Shown: positions 19,339-27,725 of the stretch, in pieces
How the letters are laid out: each line of letters begins with the position of its first letter
Position numbering within the stretch: position 1 is the first letter of the stretch
Assembly (NCBI RefSeq): GCF_014646095.1
Contig: NZ_BMMU01000008.1
Coordinates: forward strand, 1 to 64,000
From: Streptomyces lacrimifluminis
Lineage (GTDB): Bacteria > Actinomycetota > Actinomycetes > Streptomycetales > Streptomycetaceae
Length of the DNA stretch: 64,000 nt
Direction: 5' to 3'
Notes under the pieces: model-generated
Told to the model about the DNA's origin: nothing
Database searches by the model: none
Seen by the model: only the letters and a program-made list of their open reading frames with translations
Made by a program: the position numbers and the translations under genes

Positions 19339-19383
19339 GGCGGTGTGGCTCAGCCTACCCAGGTTCGAACCCTGGCGCCGCCA
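19339..19383 (+). pseudogene. tRNA-like remnant, probably tRNA-Tyr with D and anticodon arms deleted
   Basis: A 45-base element has a perfect acceptor stem (GGCGGTG 19339-19345 with CGCCGCC 19376-19382, one G-U pair), a perfect T arm (CCAGG-TTCGAAC-CCTGG, 19359-19375) and discriminator A at 19383. Between them only 13 bases remain, where a normal tRNA has 40 or more. The GCTCAGCCTAC stretch fits the variable arm of a class II tRNA such as tRNA-Tyr better than a D arm. Position beside yajQ also points to tRNA-Tyr. It lacks an anticodon and cannot decode. The gap could be a real deletion or an assembly error. Confidence 0.6.
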
Positions 19384-19389
19384 CATGGG

Positions 19390-19435
19390 AGAGGCCCTCT
19401 TGTCTCTGCGAATTCGCAGAGACAAGAGGGCCTCT
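19390..19435 (+). terminator. 46-base perfect palindrome, tRNA terminator
   Basis: Two 23-base arms (19390-19412 and 19413-19435) are perfect reverse complements, centred on GAATTC. It starts 7 bases after the tRNA-like element and is followed by CGTT. Its position fits a terminator of that tRNA, but a perfect stem of this length is unusual. Confidence 0.75.
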
Positions 19436-19459
19436 TCGTTGCGGGCGCACACTGAGGCC

Positions 19460-19720
19460 ATGAGGGAGAGTGACCCCATGTCATCGCTGTCACGGCCGTC
19501 TTTCGTGTCATCGTCCCGTCGCCGGAGCTGTCCCGAGTGCCGGCGGGAGATCGCTGTCGTCGCCGGGAGGTTCGCGCGGCACGATCCGCAGGGAGCCCGG
19601 GGGAGTGGCGAGCTCGTTTCGTGTCCTGGGTCGCGGCGGCAGGCGGAACTCGGGGCGGCTCAGCCGTCGTTGGACGGGTACGTCCAACCCGAATTCCCCG
19701 GCCAGCTGCCCCTCTTCTAG
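19460..19720 (+). CDS. small conserved actinobacterial protein with CPEC motif
   Basis: Predicted protein of 86 residues. A Ser/Arg-rich start is followed by RRSCPECRREIAVVAGRFARHDP, then ELVSCPGSRR, a hydrophobic-poor stretch, and the C-terminal PEFPGQLPLF. The CxxC plus a later cysteine could form a zinc knuckle. I recognise this short architecture (CPEC, HDP, SCPGSR, final QLPLF) from other Streptomyces, without an assigned function. ATG 19460 is used; ATG 19478 is possible. The gene is isolated: the next gene is convergent. Confidence 0.6.
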   Translation: MRESDPMSSLSRPSFVSSSRRRSCPECRREIAVVAGRFARHDPQGARGSGELVSCPGSRRQAELGAAQPSLDGYVQPEFPGQLPLF

Positions 19721-19786
19721 CCCCTCTTCTAGCCCCTGTTCCAGCTACTGCCGATCTTCTGGCCGCGGCACCTCGACCGTTCGCCC

Positions 19787-20443
19787 TCAGTTCCCCGCCA
19801 CTGATTTCACCGCCACCGAAACCGGCGTAGAACCGGCGATCAGCTCCAGCGTCAGGCCCGCCGTCGCCGGAGTGTCCAGCAGTTCGGTGAGTACGGCGGC
19901 CACATCGTCGCGCGGGATCGCGCCGCGCCCCGTGTCGGCCTCCAGGCGTACGCGGCCCGTGCCGACGTCGTCGGTCAGGGCGCCGGGACGCAGGATCGTC
20001 CAGTCGAGCGCGTTCAGGCCGCTGACGTACGCGTCGGCCTCGCCCTTCGCCCGCTGGTAGACGTCGAAGACGTCGTCGCCCCGGTGGGCCGGATCCGCGC
20101 CCATCGACGACACGACGACATGCCTGCGTACTCCCGCCCGAACCGCCGCGTCCGCGAACAGCACCGCCGCTCCCCGGTCCACCGTGTCCTTGCGGGCCGT
20201 CCCGCTGCCCGGGCCCGCGCCCGCCGCGAAGACCGCCGCGTCGGCATCCCGCAACAGCTCCGCGACCTCCTCCACCGACGCCGACTCCAGGTCGCACACG
20301 ACCGGTTCAGCTCCGGCCGCCCGCAGGTCGTCGCCCTGTTCGGGGCGGCGGATGATGCCCACGACCTCGTCACCGCGCGCGGCGAGCAGACGCTCCAGCC
20401 GCAGCGCGATCTGACCATGACCTCCAGCGATGACAATGCGCAT
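19787..20443 (-). CDS. NAD(P)-binding epimerase/reductase-like protein
   Basis: Rossmann-fold protein of 218 residues. MRIVIAGGHGQIALRLERLL is the glycine-rich dinucleotide-binding start (GGHGQIA in place of GATGxxG), followed by RRPEQGDDL, DAAVFAAGAGPGSG, RHVVVSSMGAD and an atypical YQRAKGEAD corresponding to the YxxxK of extended SDR proteins. The C-terminal half is like NmrA/YwnB-type NAD(P)H-binding proteins. ATG 20443 starts the fold directly; the longer frame adds 13 residues. The substrate is unknown. Confidence 0.8.
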   Translation of the reverse strand: MRIVIAGGHGQIALRLERLLAARGDEVVGIIRRPEQGDDLRAAGAEPVVCDLESASVEEVAELLRDADAAVFAAGAGPGSGTARKDTVDRGAAVLFADAAVRAGVRRHVVVSSMGADPAHRGDDVFDVYQRAKGEADAYVSGLNALDWTILRPGALTDDVGTGRVRLEADTGRGAIPRDDVAAVLTELLDTPATAGLTLELIAGSTPVSVAVKSVAGN

Positions 20444-20532
20444 GCCTTCGACCGTACGCCCCGCCGAACCCGTTCGCCGCACAGCCCGTACGACGTCCGT
20501 CCGCGACGCCGAAGCCTCAGCGTCGCCTCACC

Positions 20533-21768
20533 TCACGACTGCCCCGTACGCCCCTGCCGTGGCAGGTCCAGCGCTGCCACTGCCGGGGTGTTGCAGTACT
20601 CCCGTACCGCGCTCGTCCGTGCCACAACGCGCCCCCTGTGCACCACGATCCGGCTGTAGGCGAGGGACAGCGCGCCGGCCAGGCGATCGCCCCGGACCGC
20701 CAGCAGCTCCGCCGGGAAGCCCGCCTCCACCCGGACCTCCGGCAGGCCGAGCACCGACCGCGCCGACGCGCTCACGGCGTCGTACGCCTCCTCCGGGCGC
20801 AGGCCGTGCCGGGACGCGAGCAGATACGCCGCCTCCAGGGGGTCCCCGCGGCCCACCGGGTTCGACACGTCCCGCAGCGCGCCGCTGCCCGCCGCCACCC
20901 GCACCCCGGCTGCCCGCAGCAGTCGTACCGGAGCCGTGGCGCGGCGTTCCGCGCCGCCGCAGCCGCCCTGCGGGAGGCATGTCACCGTCACGCCCGCCGC
21001 GGCGAGCTGGTCCGCGGCCCGCGAGGCCACCTCGGCGGGCAGTCGGCCGAGGCCACCGCAGGGGCCGATGGTCACACCGGGGCGCAGACCGCCCGCCATC
21101 GCCGCAAGGCGGGCCAGCCGGGCCGGGTCGTCACCGTCCGTGTGCAGGTCGACGGGGCAACCGTGCTCCGAGGCGACCTCCAGGACCGCCTCCACGTAGC
21201 CGGTCGGATCGGGGTCGCGGTCCGGGCAGCCACCCACCACCGACGCGCCCATCTTGACGGCGTCCCGCAGCATCGCCAGACCGTCCGCCCCGGCGGCACC
21301 GGTCAGCACGCGCGGCATCGCCACCGCCGCCAGATCGGCGAGGCCGCGCAGCGCCCGCCGCGCCTGCAGCACGGCGGCCAGGGCGCCCAGCCCCGGTACG
21401 TCGCCGATGCGGACGTGCGAGCGCAACGCGGTCGCCCCGTGGCCGAGTTGGAGCAGCGCGGCCTCGGTGGTCCGGCGCTGGACGTTCTGGGGGTCGTACG
21501 AGACCGGGCCGTCGGCGGACAGGGCCGTGTCGCCGTGCGCGTGCGGTTCGGCGGGGGCCGGCAGGAGGAGGTAGCCGCTGAGGTCCACGCGGGCGGCGTA
21601 CGCGCTGAGGCTGCCGACCGTGCCGACCGCCTCGATACGGCCGCCGCCCAGCCGCACGTCCACGGTCCGGCCGTCGGTGAGACGGGCCCCACACAGGAGG
21701 AGCGCTGCCGGGTCCCCCGAAGAAGCGGGCGACGAGGAGTGGGGCGGCTGCGGCTGGCTGTCGGGCAT
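20533..21768 (-). CDS. amidohydrolase-family protein (cytosine deaminase-like)
   Basis: Predicted metal-dependent hydrolase, 411 residues. The N-terminal small beta domain (ALLLCGARLTDGR..VDVRLGGGRIEAVG) leads to the TIM-barrel metal motif HAH in EPHAHGDTALS, then PVDLHTDGDDPARL with a further histidine, and an aspartate-bearing GSGALRDVSNPVGRGDPLEAA segment. This order resembles cytosine deaminase and related amidohydrolases. ATG 21768 has CAGGAG a few bases upstream; the open frame continues 35 codons further but without similarity. Substrate not assigned. It follows the SDR-like gene on the same strand after 89 bases and may be co-transcribed with it. Confidence 0.8.
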   Translation of the reverse strand: MPDSQPQPPHSSSPASSGDPAALLLCGARLTDGRTVDVRLGGGRIEAVGTVGSLSAYAARVDLSGYLLLPAPAEPHAHGDTALSADGPVSYDPQNVQRRTTEAALLQLGHGATALRSHVRIGDVPGLGALAAVLQARRALRGLADLAAVAMPRVLTGAAGADGLAMLRDAVKMGASVVGGCPDRDPDPTGYVEAVLEVASEHGCPVDLHTDGDDPARLARLAAMAGGLRPGVTIGPCGGLGRLPAEVASRAADQLAAAGVTVTCLPQGGCGGAERRATAPVRLLRAAGVRVAAGSGALRDVSNPVGRGDPLEAAYLLASRHGLRPEEAYDAVSASARSVLGLPEVRVEAGFPAELLAVRGDRLAGALSLAYSRIVVHRGRVVARTSAVREYCNTPAVAALDLPRQGRTGQS

Positions 21769-22038
21769 CGCGCTCCTGTGCTCGGGGGCGGCTGCGCGCA
21801 AGCGGGGACACAAGATCACGCAGAGTGAGTCGAGCCTAGGGCGGGCGTCCGCCCCTGTTGCGGAGGAGCGCAATAGTCGTACCGGTGTGGTCCGCCGGAT
21901 GGGAAAGATCGCTGGCGAGGGGGTGCGGGAGCGGTTGCGGGAGGGGACTTCGAGGCCGCTGGGGAAGGGGGTTTCCGGGCGCGGGCGGAGCGCGGAACGG
22001 AGGCCGGAACAGGCCTGGACGGGTGCCGCGAAACGGAT
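21769..22038 (+). other. non-coding interval upstream of the tRNA pair
   Basis: This 270-base interval separates the amidohydrolase start from the tRNA promoter. I see no credible gene, tRNA or strong hairpin; the frames crossing it have no ribosome binding site and a poor codon pattern. Confidence 0.6.
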
Positions 22039-22067
22039 TTGGGTGAACGGTGGCGAGCGTGTAATGT
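22039..22067 (+). promoter_or_regulatory. candidate promoter of tRNA-Thr/tRNA-Met
   Basis: TTGGGT (22039-22044) and TAATGT (22062-22067) are 17 bases apart, placing a transcription start about 5 bases before the tRNA-Thr gene. Confidence 0.6.
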
Positions 22068-22078
22068 CTTCATCGCTC

Positions 22079-22151
22079 GCCCCAATAGCTCAGTCGGTAG
22101 AGCGTCTCCATGGTAAGGAGAAGGTCTACGGTTCGATTCCGTATTGGGGCT
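22079..22151 (+). tRNA. tRNA-Thr (anticodon GGT)
   Basis: A complete 73-base cloverleaf: acceptor GCCCCAA/TTGGGGC, D arm with AGCTCAGTCGGTAGAGC, anticodon stem TCTCC/GGAGA with loop ATGGTAA giving anticodon GGT, and T arm TACGG-TTCGATT-CCGTA. CCA is not encoded. Confidence 0.97.
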
Positions 22152-22195
22152 CTGGTGTGAGAGGTCCCGTCGCAAGGCGGGGCCGATCGCATCAC

Positions 22196-22268
22196 AGCGG
22201 TGTAGCTCAGTCGGTAGAGCAAGCGGCTCATAATCGCTGTGTCACCGGTTCAAGTCCGGTCACCGCTA
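22196..22268 (+). tRNA. tRNA-Met (anticodon CAT, elongator)
   Basis: Acceptor AGCGGTG/CACCGCT pairs perfectly, the D arm contains AGCTCAGTCGGTAGAGC, the anticodon loop CTCATAA gives CAT, and the T arm is ACCGG-TTCAAGT-CCGGT. The A-T first pair and lack of three G-C pairs below the anticodon mark it as elongator rather than initiator. CCA is not encoded. Confidence 0.96.
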
Positions 22269-22356
22269 CTGACAGTAGCCGATTGCGGGGTCGGTCCTTC
22301 GATCGGCTATTCTGTTATGCGTTCAACGTCCCATCCGTTCGTCAAGGAGCACTCCT

Positions 22357-22521
22357 GTGGCTGCCACCGACGTCCGCCCGAAGATCACGCTGGCCTGCGT
22401 GGAGTGCAAGGAGCGGAACTACATCACCAAGAAGAACCGGCGTAACAACCCGGATCGAATGGAGATGAAGAAGCACTGCCCGCGTTGCAATGCGCACACC
22501 GCGCATCGCGAAACGCGATAA
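22357..22521 (+). CDS. rpmG: 50S ribosomal protein L33
   Basis: Short ribosomal protein of 54 residues: [16 protein letters not shown] starts it, with the zinc-binding pairs CVEC and CPRC and the conserved [17 protein letters not shown] segment. This is the C+ (zinc-binding) form of L33. GTG 22357 follows AAGGAG. It lies 88 bases after tRNA-Met, the usual actinobacterial arrangement tRNA-rpmG, and the dehydratase pair follows on the same strand. A second, zinc-free L33 is common in Streptomyces but is not in this window. Confidence 0.96.
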   Translation: MAATDVRPKITLACVECKERNYITKKNRRNNPDRMEMKKHCPRCNAHTAHRETR

Positions 22522-22685
22522 ATCAGGCTCGTACGTCGAGGCCGTCCCCTGTTGGTTGGGGGGCGGCCTCGCGTCGTTACAGCGGCACACCAGCGCACCG
22601 GCGCATCATCACCCCGTACGTCGGCCGCGCACCTCGCGGCCACGCGACCAGTGCGATCCACTTCGATTCAGGAGGTGCCGAGTCC

Positions 22686-23138
22686 ATGGCGCTCGACCAG
22701 TCCTTCGTAGGGCGGTCCTATCCGCCCACCGAGCCCTATGAGGTCGGCCGGGAGAAGATCCGCGAGTTCGCGGAGGCGGTGGGAGACACCAACCCCGTTT
22801 ACACGGACCCCGAGGCCGCCAAGGCCTTCGGCCACGCCGACGTGATAGCCCCGCCGACCTTTGTGTTCGCGATCACATTCAAGGCTGCGGGAGACGTCGT
22901 GGCGGACCCGGGCCTCGGCCTGGACTACAGCCGAGTGGTGCACGGCGACCAGAAGTTCGCCTACGTCCGCCCCGTCCGCGCGGGCGACCGGCTCACCGTC
23001 ACCTCGACCATCGAGGCGATCAAGTCCTTGGCGGGCAACGAGATCATCGACATCCGCGGCGAGGTCCACGACGAGTCGGGCGAGCACGTCGTGACCGCCT
23101 GGACCAAGCTCGTCGCCCGCGCGGCCGAGGAGGGCTGA
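22686..23138 (+). CDS. MaoC-like (FAS1-type) dehydratase, HadA-like
   Basis: Hot-dog-fold protein of 150 residues. SFVGRSYPPTEPYEVGREKIREFAEAVGDTNPVY.. is the typical N-terminal MaoC_dehydrat_N domain, followed by APPTFVFAI, LGLDYSRVVHGDQKF and RPVRAGDRL. The catalytic Asp/His dyad normally belongs to the partner subunit. ATG 22686 has AGGAGG about 8 bases upstream. It is followed after three bases by the catalytic partner, the same order as hadA-hadB in mycobacteria, where the pair dehydrates 3-hydroxyacyl chains. Here the substrate is unknown. Confidence 0.88.
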   Translation: MALDQSFVGRSYPPTEPYEVGREKIREFAEAVGDTNPVYTDPEAAKAFGHADVIAPPTFVFAITFKAAGDVVADPGLGLDYSRVVHGDQKFAYVRPVRAGDRLTVTSTIEAIKSLAGNEIIDIRGEVHDESGEHVVTAWTKLVARAAEEG

Positions 23139-23141
23139 CCT

Positions 23142-23591
23142 ATGACGGCCAATTCCGTGAACGGTTCCGCGAAGATCTCCTACGCCGACGTAGAGGTCGG
23201 CACCGAGCTGCCCGCCCAGACGTTTCCCGTGACCCGCGCCACGCTCGTCCAGTACGCGGGCGCTTCCGGGGACTTCAACCCCATCCACTGGAACGAGAAG
23301 TTCGCGGTCGAGGTCGGTCTGCCCGACGTCATCGCGCACGGCATGTTCACGATGGCCGAGGCGATCCGCGTCGTCACCGACTGGGTCGGCGACCCGGGAG
23401 CTGTCGTCGAGTACGGCGTCCGCTTCACCAGGCCGGTCGTCGTCCCCAATGACGGCCAGGGCGCCACCATCGAGGTCAGCGGCAAGGTCGGGGCCAAACT
23501 CGACGACAACACGGTCCGCGTCGACCTCCTCGCGATGTGCGCGGGGCAGAAGGTGCTGGGCATGTCCCGGGCTGTCGTCCGCCTGGGCTGA
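23142..23591 (+). CDS. MaoC-like dehydratase, HadB-like catalytic subunit
   Basis: Hot-dog-fold protein of 149 residues and partner of the preceding gene. The hydratase 2 motif is clear: YAGASGDFNPIHWNEKFA holds the catalytic Asp and His (GDFNPIH), and PDVIAHGMFTMAEA follows as in R-specific enoyl hydratases. The C-terminal strands (VRFTRPVVVPNDG) are regular. The ATG starts three bases after the HadA-like stop, so translation is probably coupled. The complex is expected in the cytoplasm and to act on 3-hydroxyacyl thioesters. Confidence 0.88.
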   Translation: MTANSVNGSAKISYADVEVGTELPAQTFPVTRATLVQYAGASGDFNPIHWNEKFAVEVGLPDVIAHGMFTMAEAIRVVTDWVGDPGAVVEYGVRFTRPVVVPNDGQGATIEVSGKVGAKLDDNTVRVDLLAMCAGQKVLGMSRAVVRLG

Positions 23592-23619
23592 GTACGGCAG
23601 TTCGAGGAATTCCCGTTCT

Positions 23620-23658
23620 GGGTAAGGGGCGTTCGCCATTGGCGGGCGCCCCTTACCC
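23620..23658 (+). terminator. terminator-type hairpin after the dehydratase pair
   Basis: A perfect 12-bp stem, GGGTAAGGGGCG (23620-23631) with CGCCCCTTACCC (23647-23658), encloses a 15-base loop, 28 bases after the stop. There is no T-run, as often in high-GC genomes. Confidence 0.75.
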
Positions 23659-23780
23659 GTCCTCCCGGAGGCTTCCGGCAGCAGGGGCCGCCGGGCCCGG
23701 ACCTCGGATCACGGACAGGATGCGTGGTGAACGAACTCGCGCCCGCCCGGTCCACGGGAACGGTCTCGTAGTCTTGGCGC

Positions 23781-24836
23781 GTGCAGGAAATCCACGACGC
23801 GCCCCTCGCCCCGCTGACCACCTTCCGGCTCGGCGGTCCCGCCGACCGGCTGATCACGGCGACGACCGACACCGAGGTCATCGCCGCAGTCCGCGAGGCC
23901 GACGACTCCGGAACCCCGCTGCTGGTCATCGGCGGCGGCTCGAACCTGGTCATCGGTGACAAGGGGTTCGCGGGGACGGCTCTGCGGATCGCCACGACCG
24001 GCGTAGACCTCCACGGCACCGGGCTTGAGCTGGCCGCCGGCGAGGTGTGGACCGATGCCGTCGCACGCACGGTCGAGGCCGGGCTCGCCGGGATCGAGTG
24101 CCTCGCCGGGATCCCCGGTTCCGCGGGCGCGACGCCGATCCAGAACGTGGGCGCGTACGGGCAGGAGGTGTCCTCGACGATCACCGAGGTCGTCGCCTAC
24201 GACCGGGTCGCCCGCGAGACGGTCACCCTCACGGGCGCCGACTGCGCCTTCTCGTACCGCCACAGCCGCTTCAAGGCCGACCCCGAGCGCCATGTCGTCC
24301 TGCGCGTCCGCTTCGCCCTGGAGGACGCGGACGGGCTGTCGGCGCCCCTGAAGTACGCCGAGACGGCCCGCGCCCTCGGTGTCGAGCCCGGCGAGCGGGT
24401 GCCGCTGGACGCGGCCCGCGAGACGGTCCTCAAGCTGCGCGCGGGCAAGGGCATGGTCCTGGACCCCGAGGACCACGACACCTGGTCCGCCGGGTCCTTC
24501 TTCACCAACCCGATCCTCACGGACGCCGAGTTCGCCGCGTTCCACGCGCGCGTGGCGGAGCGGCTCGGCAGTGATGCCGTTCCGCCCGCCTACCCGGCAG
24601 GAGAGGGCCGCACCAAGACCTCGGCGGCCTGGCTGATCGACAAGGCCGGCTTCACCAAGGGGTACGGCACCGGGCCCGCCCGTATCTCCACCAAGCACAC
24701 CCTGGCCCTCACCAACCGCGGCCGGGCCACCACGGAGGACCTGCTCGCCCTCGCCCGCGAGGTCGTCGCCGGGGTCCGGGACGCCTTCGGGGTCACCCTC
24801 GTCAACGAACCGGTGACGGTCGGCGTCAGCCTCTAG
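23781..24836 (+). CDS. murB: UDP-N-acetylenolpyruvoylglucosamine reductase
   Basis: Cytoplasmic FAD enzyme of peptidoglycan synthesis, 351 residues, reducing UDP-GlcNAc-enolpyruvate to UDP-MurNAc with NADPH. The FAD-binding part shows TTFRLGGPADRL, LVIGGGSNLVIGDKGFAG, and GIPGSAGATPIQNVGAYGQEV. The catalytic domain has SYRHSRFK and AGSFFTNP with the active-site serine, and SAAWLIDKAGFTKG near the end. Two inserts typical of type I MurB are present. GTG 23781 is the family start. It has its own transcription unit and is convergent with the adenosine deaminase gene 13 bases away. Confidence 0.95.
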   Translation: MQEIHDAPLAPLTTFRLGGPADRLITATTDTEVIAAVREADDSGTPLLVIGGGSNLVIGDKGFAGTALRIATTGVDLHGTGLELAAGEVWTDAVARTVEAGLAGIECLAGIPGSAGATPIQNVGAYGQEVSSTITEVVAYDRVARETVTLTGADCAFSYRHSRFKADPERHVVLRVRFALEDADGLSAPLKYAETARALGVEPGERVPLDAARETVLKLRAGKGMVLDPEDHDTWSAGSFFTNPILTDAEFAAFHARVAERLGSDAVPPAYPAGEGRTKTSAAWLIDKAGFTKGYGTGPARISTKHTLALTNRGRATTEDLLALAREVVAGVRDAFGVTLVNEPVTVGVSL

Positions 24837-24849
24837 GAACCCTCCGGGG

Positions 24850-25881
24850 CTACGAGGTCAGCCAGTCGTCGATCCCTGCCAGCAGCTTTGTCTGTACGCC
24901 CTCCGGCGCCGCCGAACCGCGTACCGACTGCCGGGCCAGCTCGGCCAGTTCCGCGTCCGTGAAGGCGTGGTACTGGCGGGCGATCTCGTACTGGGCCGCA
25001 AGCCGTGAGCCGAACAGCAGCGGGTCGTCGGCGCCCAGCGCCAGTGGCACGCCGGCCTCGAAGAGCTTGCGCAGCGGCACGTCCTCGGGCTTCTCGTACA
25101 CGCCCAGGGCGACGTTCGACGCCGGGCACACCTCGCAGGTGATCTGGCGGTCCGCGAGGCGCTTGAGCAGGCGCGGGTCCTCCGCCGCCCGCACACCGTG
25201 GCCGATCCGGGACGCGTGCAGGTCGTCCAGGCAGTCGCGGACCGACGCCGGGCCTGTCAGCTCACCGCCGTGCGGGGCCGACAAAAGACCGCCCTCGCGC
25301 GCGATGGCGAAGGCCCGGTCGAAGTCCCGGGCCATGCCCCGCCGCTCGTCGTTGGAGAGCCCGAAGCCCACGACACCCCGGTCCGCGTACCGCACGGCGA
25401 GGCGGGCCAGTGTGCGCGCGTCCAGCGGGTGCTTCATGCGGTTCGCCGCCACCAGGACCCGCATCCCGATCCCCGTCTCCCGGCCGGCCGTCTCCACCGC
25501 GTCCAGAATGATCTCCAGCGCCGGAATGAGACCGCCCAGGCGAGGGGCGTACGACGTCGGGTCGACCTGGATCTCCAGCCAGCCCGAGCCGTCCTTGGCA
25601 TCCTCCTCGGCGGCCTCGCGGACCAGCCGCTGGATGTCCTCGGGCTCCCGCAGACAGGACCGGGCCGCGTCGTACAGCCGTTGGAAGCGGAACCAGCCCC
25701 GCTCGTCGGTCGCCCGGAGTTTCGGCGGCTCGCCACTGGTGAGGGCGTCGGTCAACGCCTCGGGCAGCCGCACACCGTACTTGTCGGCCAGTTCCAGCAG
25801 GGTCGCGGACCGCATCGACCCGGTGAAGTGCAGGTGCAGATGGGCTTTCGGCAGTTCAGAGACATCACGTACGTGCTCCAT
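24850..25881 (-). CDS. adenosine deaminase
   Basis: Zinc hydrolase of 343 residues converting adenosine to inosine. Zinc ligands and catalytic residues are in place: LPKAHLHLHFTGSMR (HLH), SAPHGGEL with the metal histidine and the catalytic Glu, IGHGVRA, and the aspartates in LGADDPLLFG. GFGLSNDERR and CPASNVALG fit the family. ATG 25881 is chosen because MEHVRDVSELPKAHLHLH is the normal start; the open frame adds 42 residues. Streptomyces often carry several adenosine deaminase paralogues, so I give no numbered symbol. Confidence 0.92.
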   Translation of the reverse strand: MEHVRDVSELPKAHLHLHFTGSMRSATLLELADKYGVRLPEALTDALTSGEPPKLRATDERGWFRFQRLYDAARSCLREPEDIQRLVREAAEEDAKDGSGWLEIQVDPTSYAPRLGGLIPALEIILDAVETAGRETGIGMRVLVAANRMKHPLDARTLARLAVRYADRGVVGFGLSNDERRGMARDFDRAFAIAREGGLLSAPHGGELTGPASVRDCLDDLHASRIGHGVRAAEDPRLLKRLADRQITCEVCPASNVALGVYEKPEDVPLRKLFEAGVPLALGADDPLLFGSRLAAQYEIARQYHAFTDAELAELARQSVRGSAAPEGVQTKLLAGIDDWLTS

Positions 25882-25975
25882 TCTCGGATCCTGCCGTACG
25901 TCCGGCTCGTATCGGTAGCGCTTTCCCTGAACGTGGTCTTGCTCGCACTGACGCTCGTACCGGGAGACGAAAGAA

Positions 25976-26000
25976 GGCCGCCTCCCGAAGGGAAGCGGCC
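25976..26000 (-). terminator. terminator of the aminotransferase gene
   Basis: On the minus strand an 11-bp stem (GGCCGCTTCCC with GGGAGGCGGCC, one G-U pair) and a TTC loop is followed by TTCTTT, 16 bases after the aminotransferase stop. Confidence 0.75.
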
Positions 26001-26016
26001 CACTCACTCACACGGT

Positions 26017-27243
26017 TCAGTCCGTCGCCTCGGCCAGCAGCTTCTGCACGCGGCTGATGCCCTCGACGAGGTCCTCGTCGCCCAGGGCGTACGACAGGCG
26101 CAGATAGCCCGGTGTGCCGAACGCCTCACCGGGTACGACGGCCACCTCGACCTCGTCCAGGATCAGCGCGGCCAGCTCGACCGAGTCCTGCGGGCGCTTG
26201 CCGCGGATCTCCTTGCCCAGCAGGGCCTTCACCGACGGGTAGACGTAGAAGGCGCCCTCGGGCTCCGGGCAGACCACGCCGTCGATCTCGTTGAGCATGC
26301 GCACGATGGTGTTGCGGCGGCGGTCGAAGGCCACGCGCATCTCCGCGACGGCGTCCAGGTTCCCGGAGACGGCGGCGAGGGCGGCGACCTGGGCCACGTT
26401 GGACACGTTGGACGTGGCGTGGGACTGGAGGTTGGTCGCGGCCTTGACGACGTCCTTCGGGCCGATGATCCAGCCGACCCGCCAGCCCGTCATGGCGTAC
26501 GTCTTGGCGACGCCGTTGACCACGATGCACTTGTCGCGCAGCTCGGGGAGGATCGCGGGGAGCGAGGTGAACTTCGCGTCGCCGTAGACGAGGTGCTCGT
26601 AGATCTCGTCCGTCAGCACCCACAGACCGTGCTCCACGGCCCAGCGGCCGATCGCCTCGGTGTCCTCGGCGCTGTAGACCGCGCCGGTCGGGTTGGAGGG
26701 GGAGACGAACAGGACGACCTTCGTCCGCTCCGTGCGGGCCGCCTCCAGCTGCTCCACGCTGACCCGGTAGCCGGTGGTCTCGTCCGCGACGACCTCGACC
26801 GGGACACCGCCGGCGAGACGGATCGACTCCGGGTACGTCGTCCAGTACGGGGCGGGGACGATGACCTCGTCGCCCGGGTCGAGGATCGCGGCGAACGCCT
26901 CGTAGATGGCCTGCTTGCCGCCGTTGGTCACCAGGACCTGGGAGGCGTCCACCTCGTAGTTCGAGTCGCGGAGCGTCTTGGCGACGATCGCGGCCTTCAG
27001 CTCGGGCAGACCGCCGGCCGGCGTGTAGCGGTGGTACTTCGGGTTCGAGCAGGCCTCGACGGCGGCCTGGACGATGTAGTCCGGGGTCGGGAAGTCCGGC
27101 TCACCGGCGCCGAAGCCGATCACCGGGCGCCCGGCGGCCTTCAGGGCCTTGGCCTTGGCGTCCACGGCGAGGGTGGCGGACTCGGAGATCGCGCCGACTC
27201 GGGCGGAGACCCGGCGCGCGGTGGAAGGGGTTGCAGCGCTCAT
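26017..27243 (-). CDS. aspC: pyridoxal-phosphate aspartate-type aminotransferase
   Basis: Fold-type I aminotransferase of 408 residues (class Ib aspartate aminotransferase group), transferring the amino group between aspartate and 2-oxoglutarate. Seen in the sequence: [61 protein letters not shown], and the PLP lysine in [21 protein letters not shown] 27243 (MSAATPST) is the standard actinobacterial start. The gene is divergent from tRNA-Trp/secE, as in other Streptomyces. Confidence 0.93.
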   Translation of the reverse strand: MSAATPSTARRVSARVGAISESATLAVDAKAKALKAAGRPVIGFGAGEPDFPTPDYIVQAAVEACSNPKYHRYTPAGGLPELKAAIVAKTLRDSNYEVDASQVLVTNGGKQAIYEAFAAILDPGDEVIVPAPYWTTYPESIRLAGGVPVEVVADETTGYRVSVEQLEAARTERTKVVLFVSPSNPTGAVYSAEDTEAIGRWAVEHGLWVLTDEIYEHLVYGDAKFTSLPAILPELRDKCIVVNGVAKTYAMTGWRVGWIIGPKDVVKAATNLQSHATSNVSNVAQVAALAAVSGNLDAVAEMRVAFDRRRNTIVRMLNEIDGVVCPEPEGAFYVYPSVKALLGKEIRGKRPQDSVELAALILDEVEVAVVPGEAFGTPGYLRLSYALGDEDLVEGISRVQKLLAEATD

Positions 27244-27423
27244 GGACCCCATCGTTTCAGACCGGAAACCTCCCGGGCACACGGGTTTCACGGATTGGTC
27301 AGACCGGACCCCCGGCGGGACGCCGGAAGGGCGCGGGGCCGGGCGGGCGGCTGAACAAGCGTCCGGATCCGGCGCCTGGGCTGGGCGATCTTCCGCCCGC
27401 GACGGCTGGGCGGGCGCTTTCTG

Positions 27424-27453
27424 TTCGACGACCGGCTCCGAAGCACGTACACT
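27424..27453 (+). promoter_or_regulatory. candidate promoter upstream of tRNA-Trp/secE
   Basis: TTCGAC (27424-27429) and TACACT (27448-27453) are 18 bases apart, within the 294-base gap between the divergent aminotransferase gene and tRNA-Trp. No other feature was recognised in that gap. Confidence 0.4.
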
Positions 27454-27537
27454 CTCACCTCGTTGGCCTTCAGCGGCCCGCGCTTATCGGTGCACACCGA
27501 GCATCCGGACGAGTACGGTACGTTGGAGTAACCACAA

Positions 27538-27610
27538 AGGGTCGTAGCTCAATTGGTAGAGCACTGGTCTCCAAAACCAGCGGTTGGGGGTTCAAGTCCC
27601 TCCGGCCCTG
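27538..27610 (+). tRNA. tRNA-Trp (anticodon CCA)
   Basis: Acceptor AGGGTCG/CGGCCCT (one G-U pair), anticodon stem CTGGT/ACCAG with loop CTCCAAA giving CCA, T arm GGGGG-TTCAAGT-CCCTC and discriminator G. It lies just ahead of secE, as in most bacteria, and CCA is not encoded. Confidence 0.96.
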
Positions 27611-27725
27611 CTACACACGCCTTTCACCAGGCGGTGTGCGCATGCACCATCTGCATTGCTTATGCATCGCCGTGCGGCTCAGACCGGGCGCGGCACGGCC
27701 ACGACCCGGGAACAGGTGAGGACGA

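Noticed and set aside
19346..19356. Reading GGCTCAG in the tRNA-like element as an ordinary D arm
   Set aside because: The second half of a D arm and the whole anticodon arm would still be missing, and the bases fit the variable arm of a class II tRNA better.
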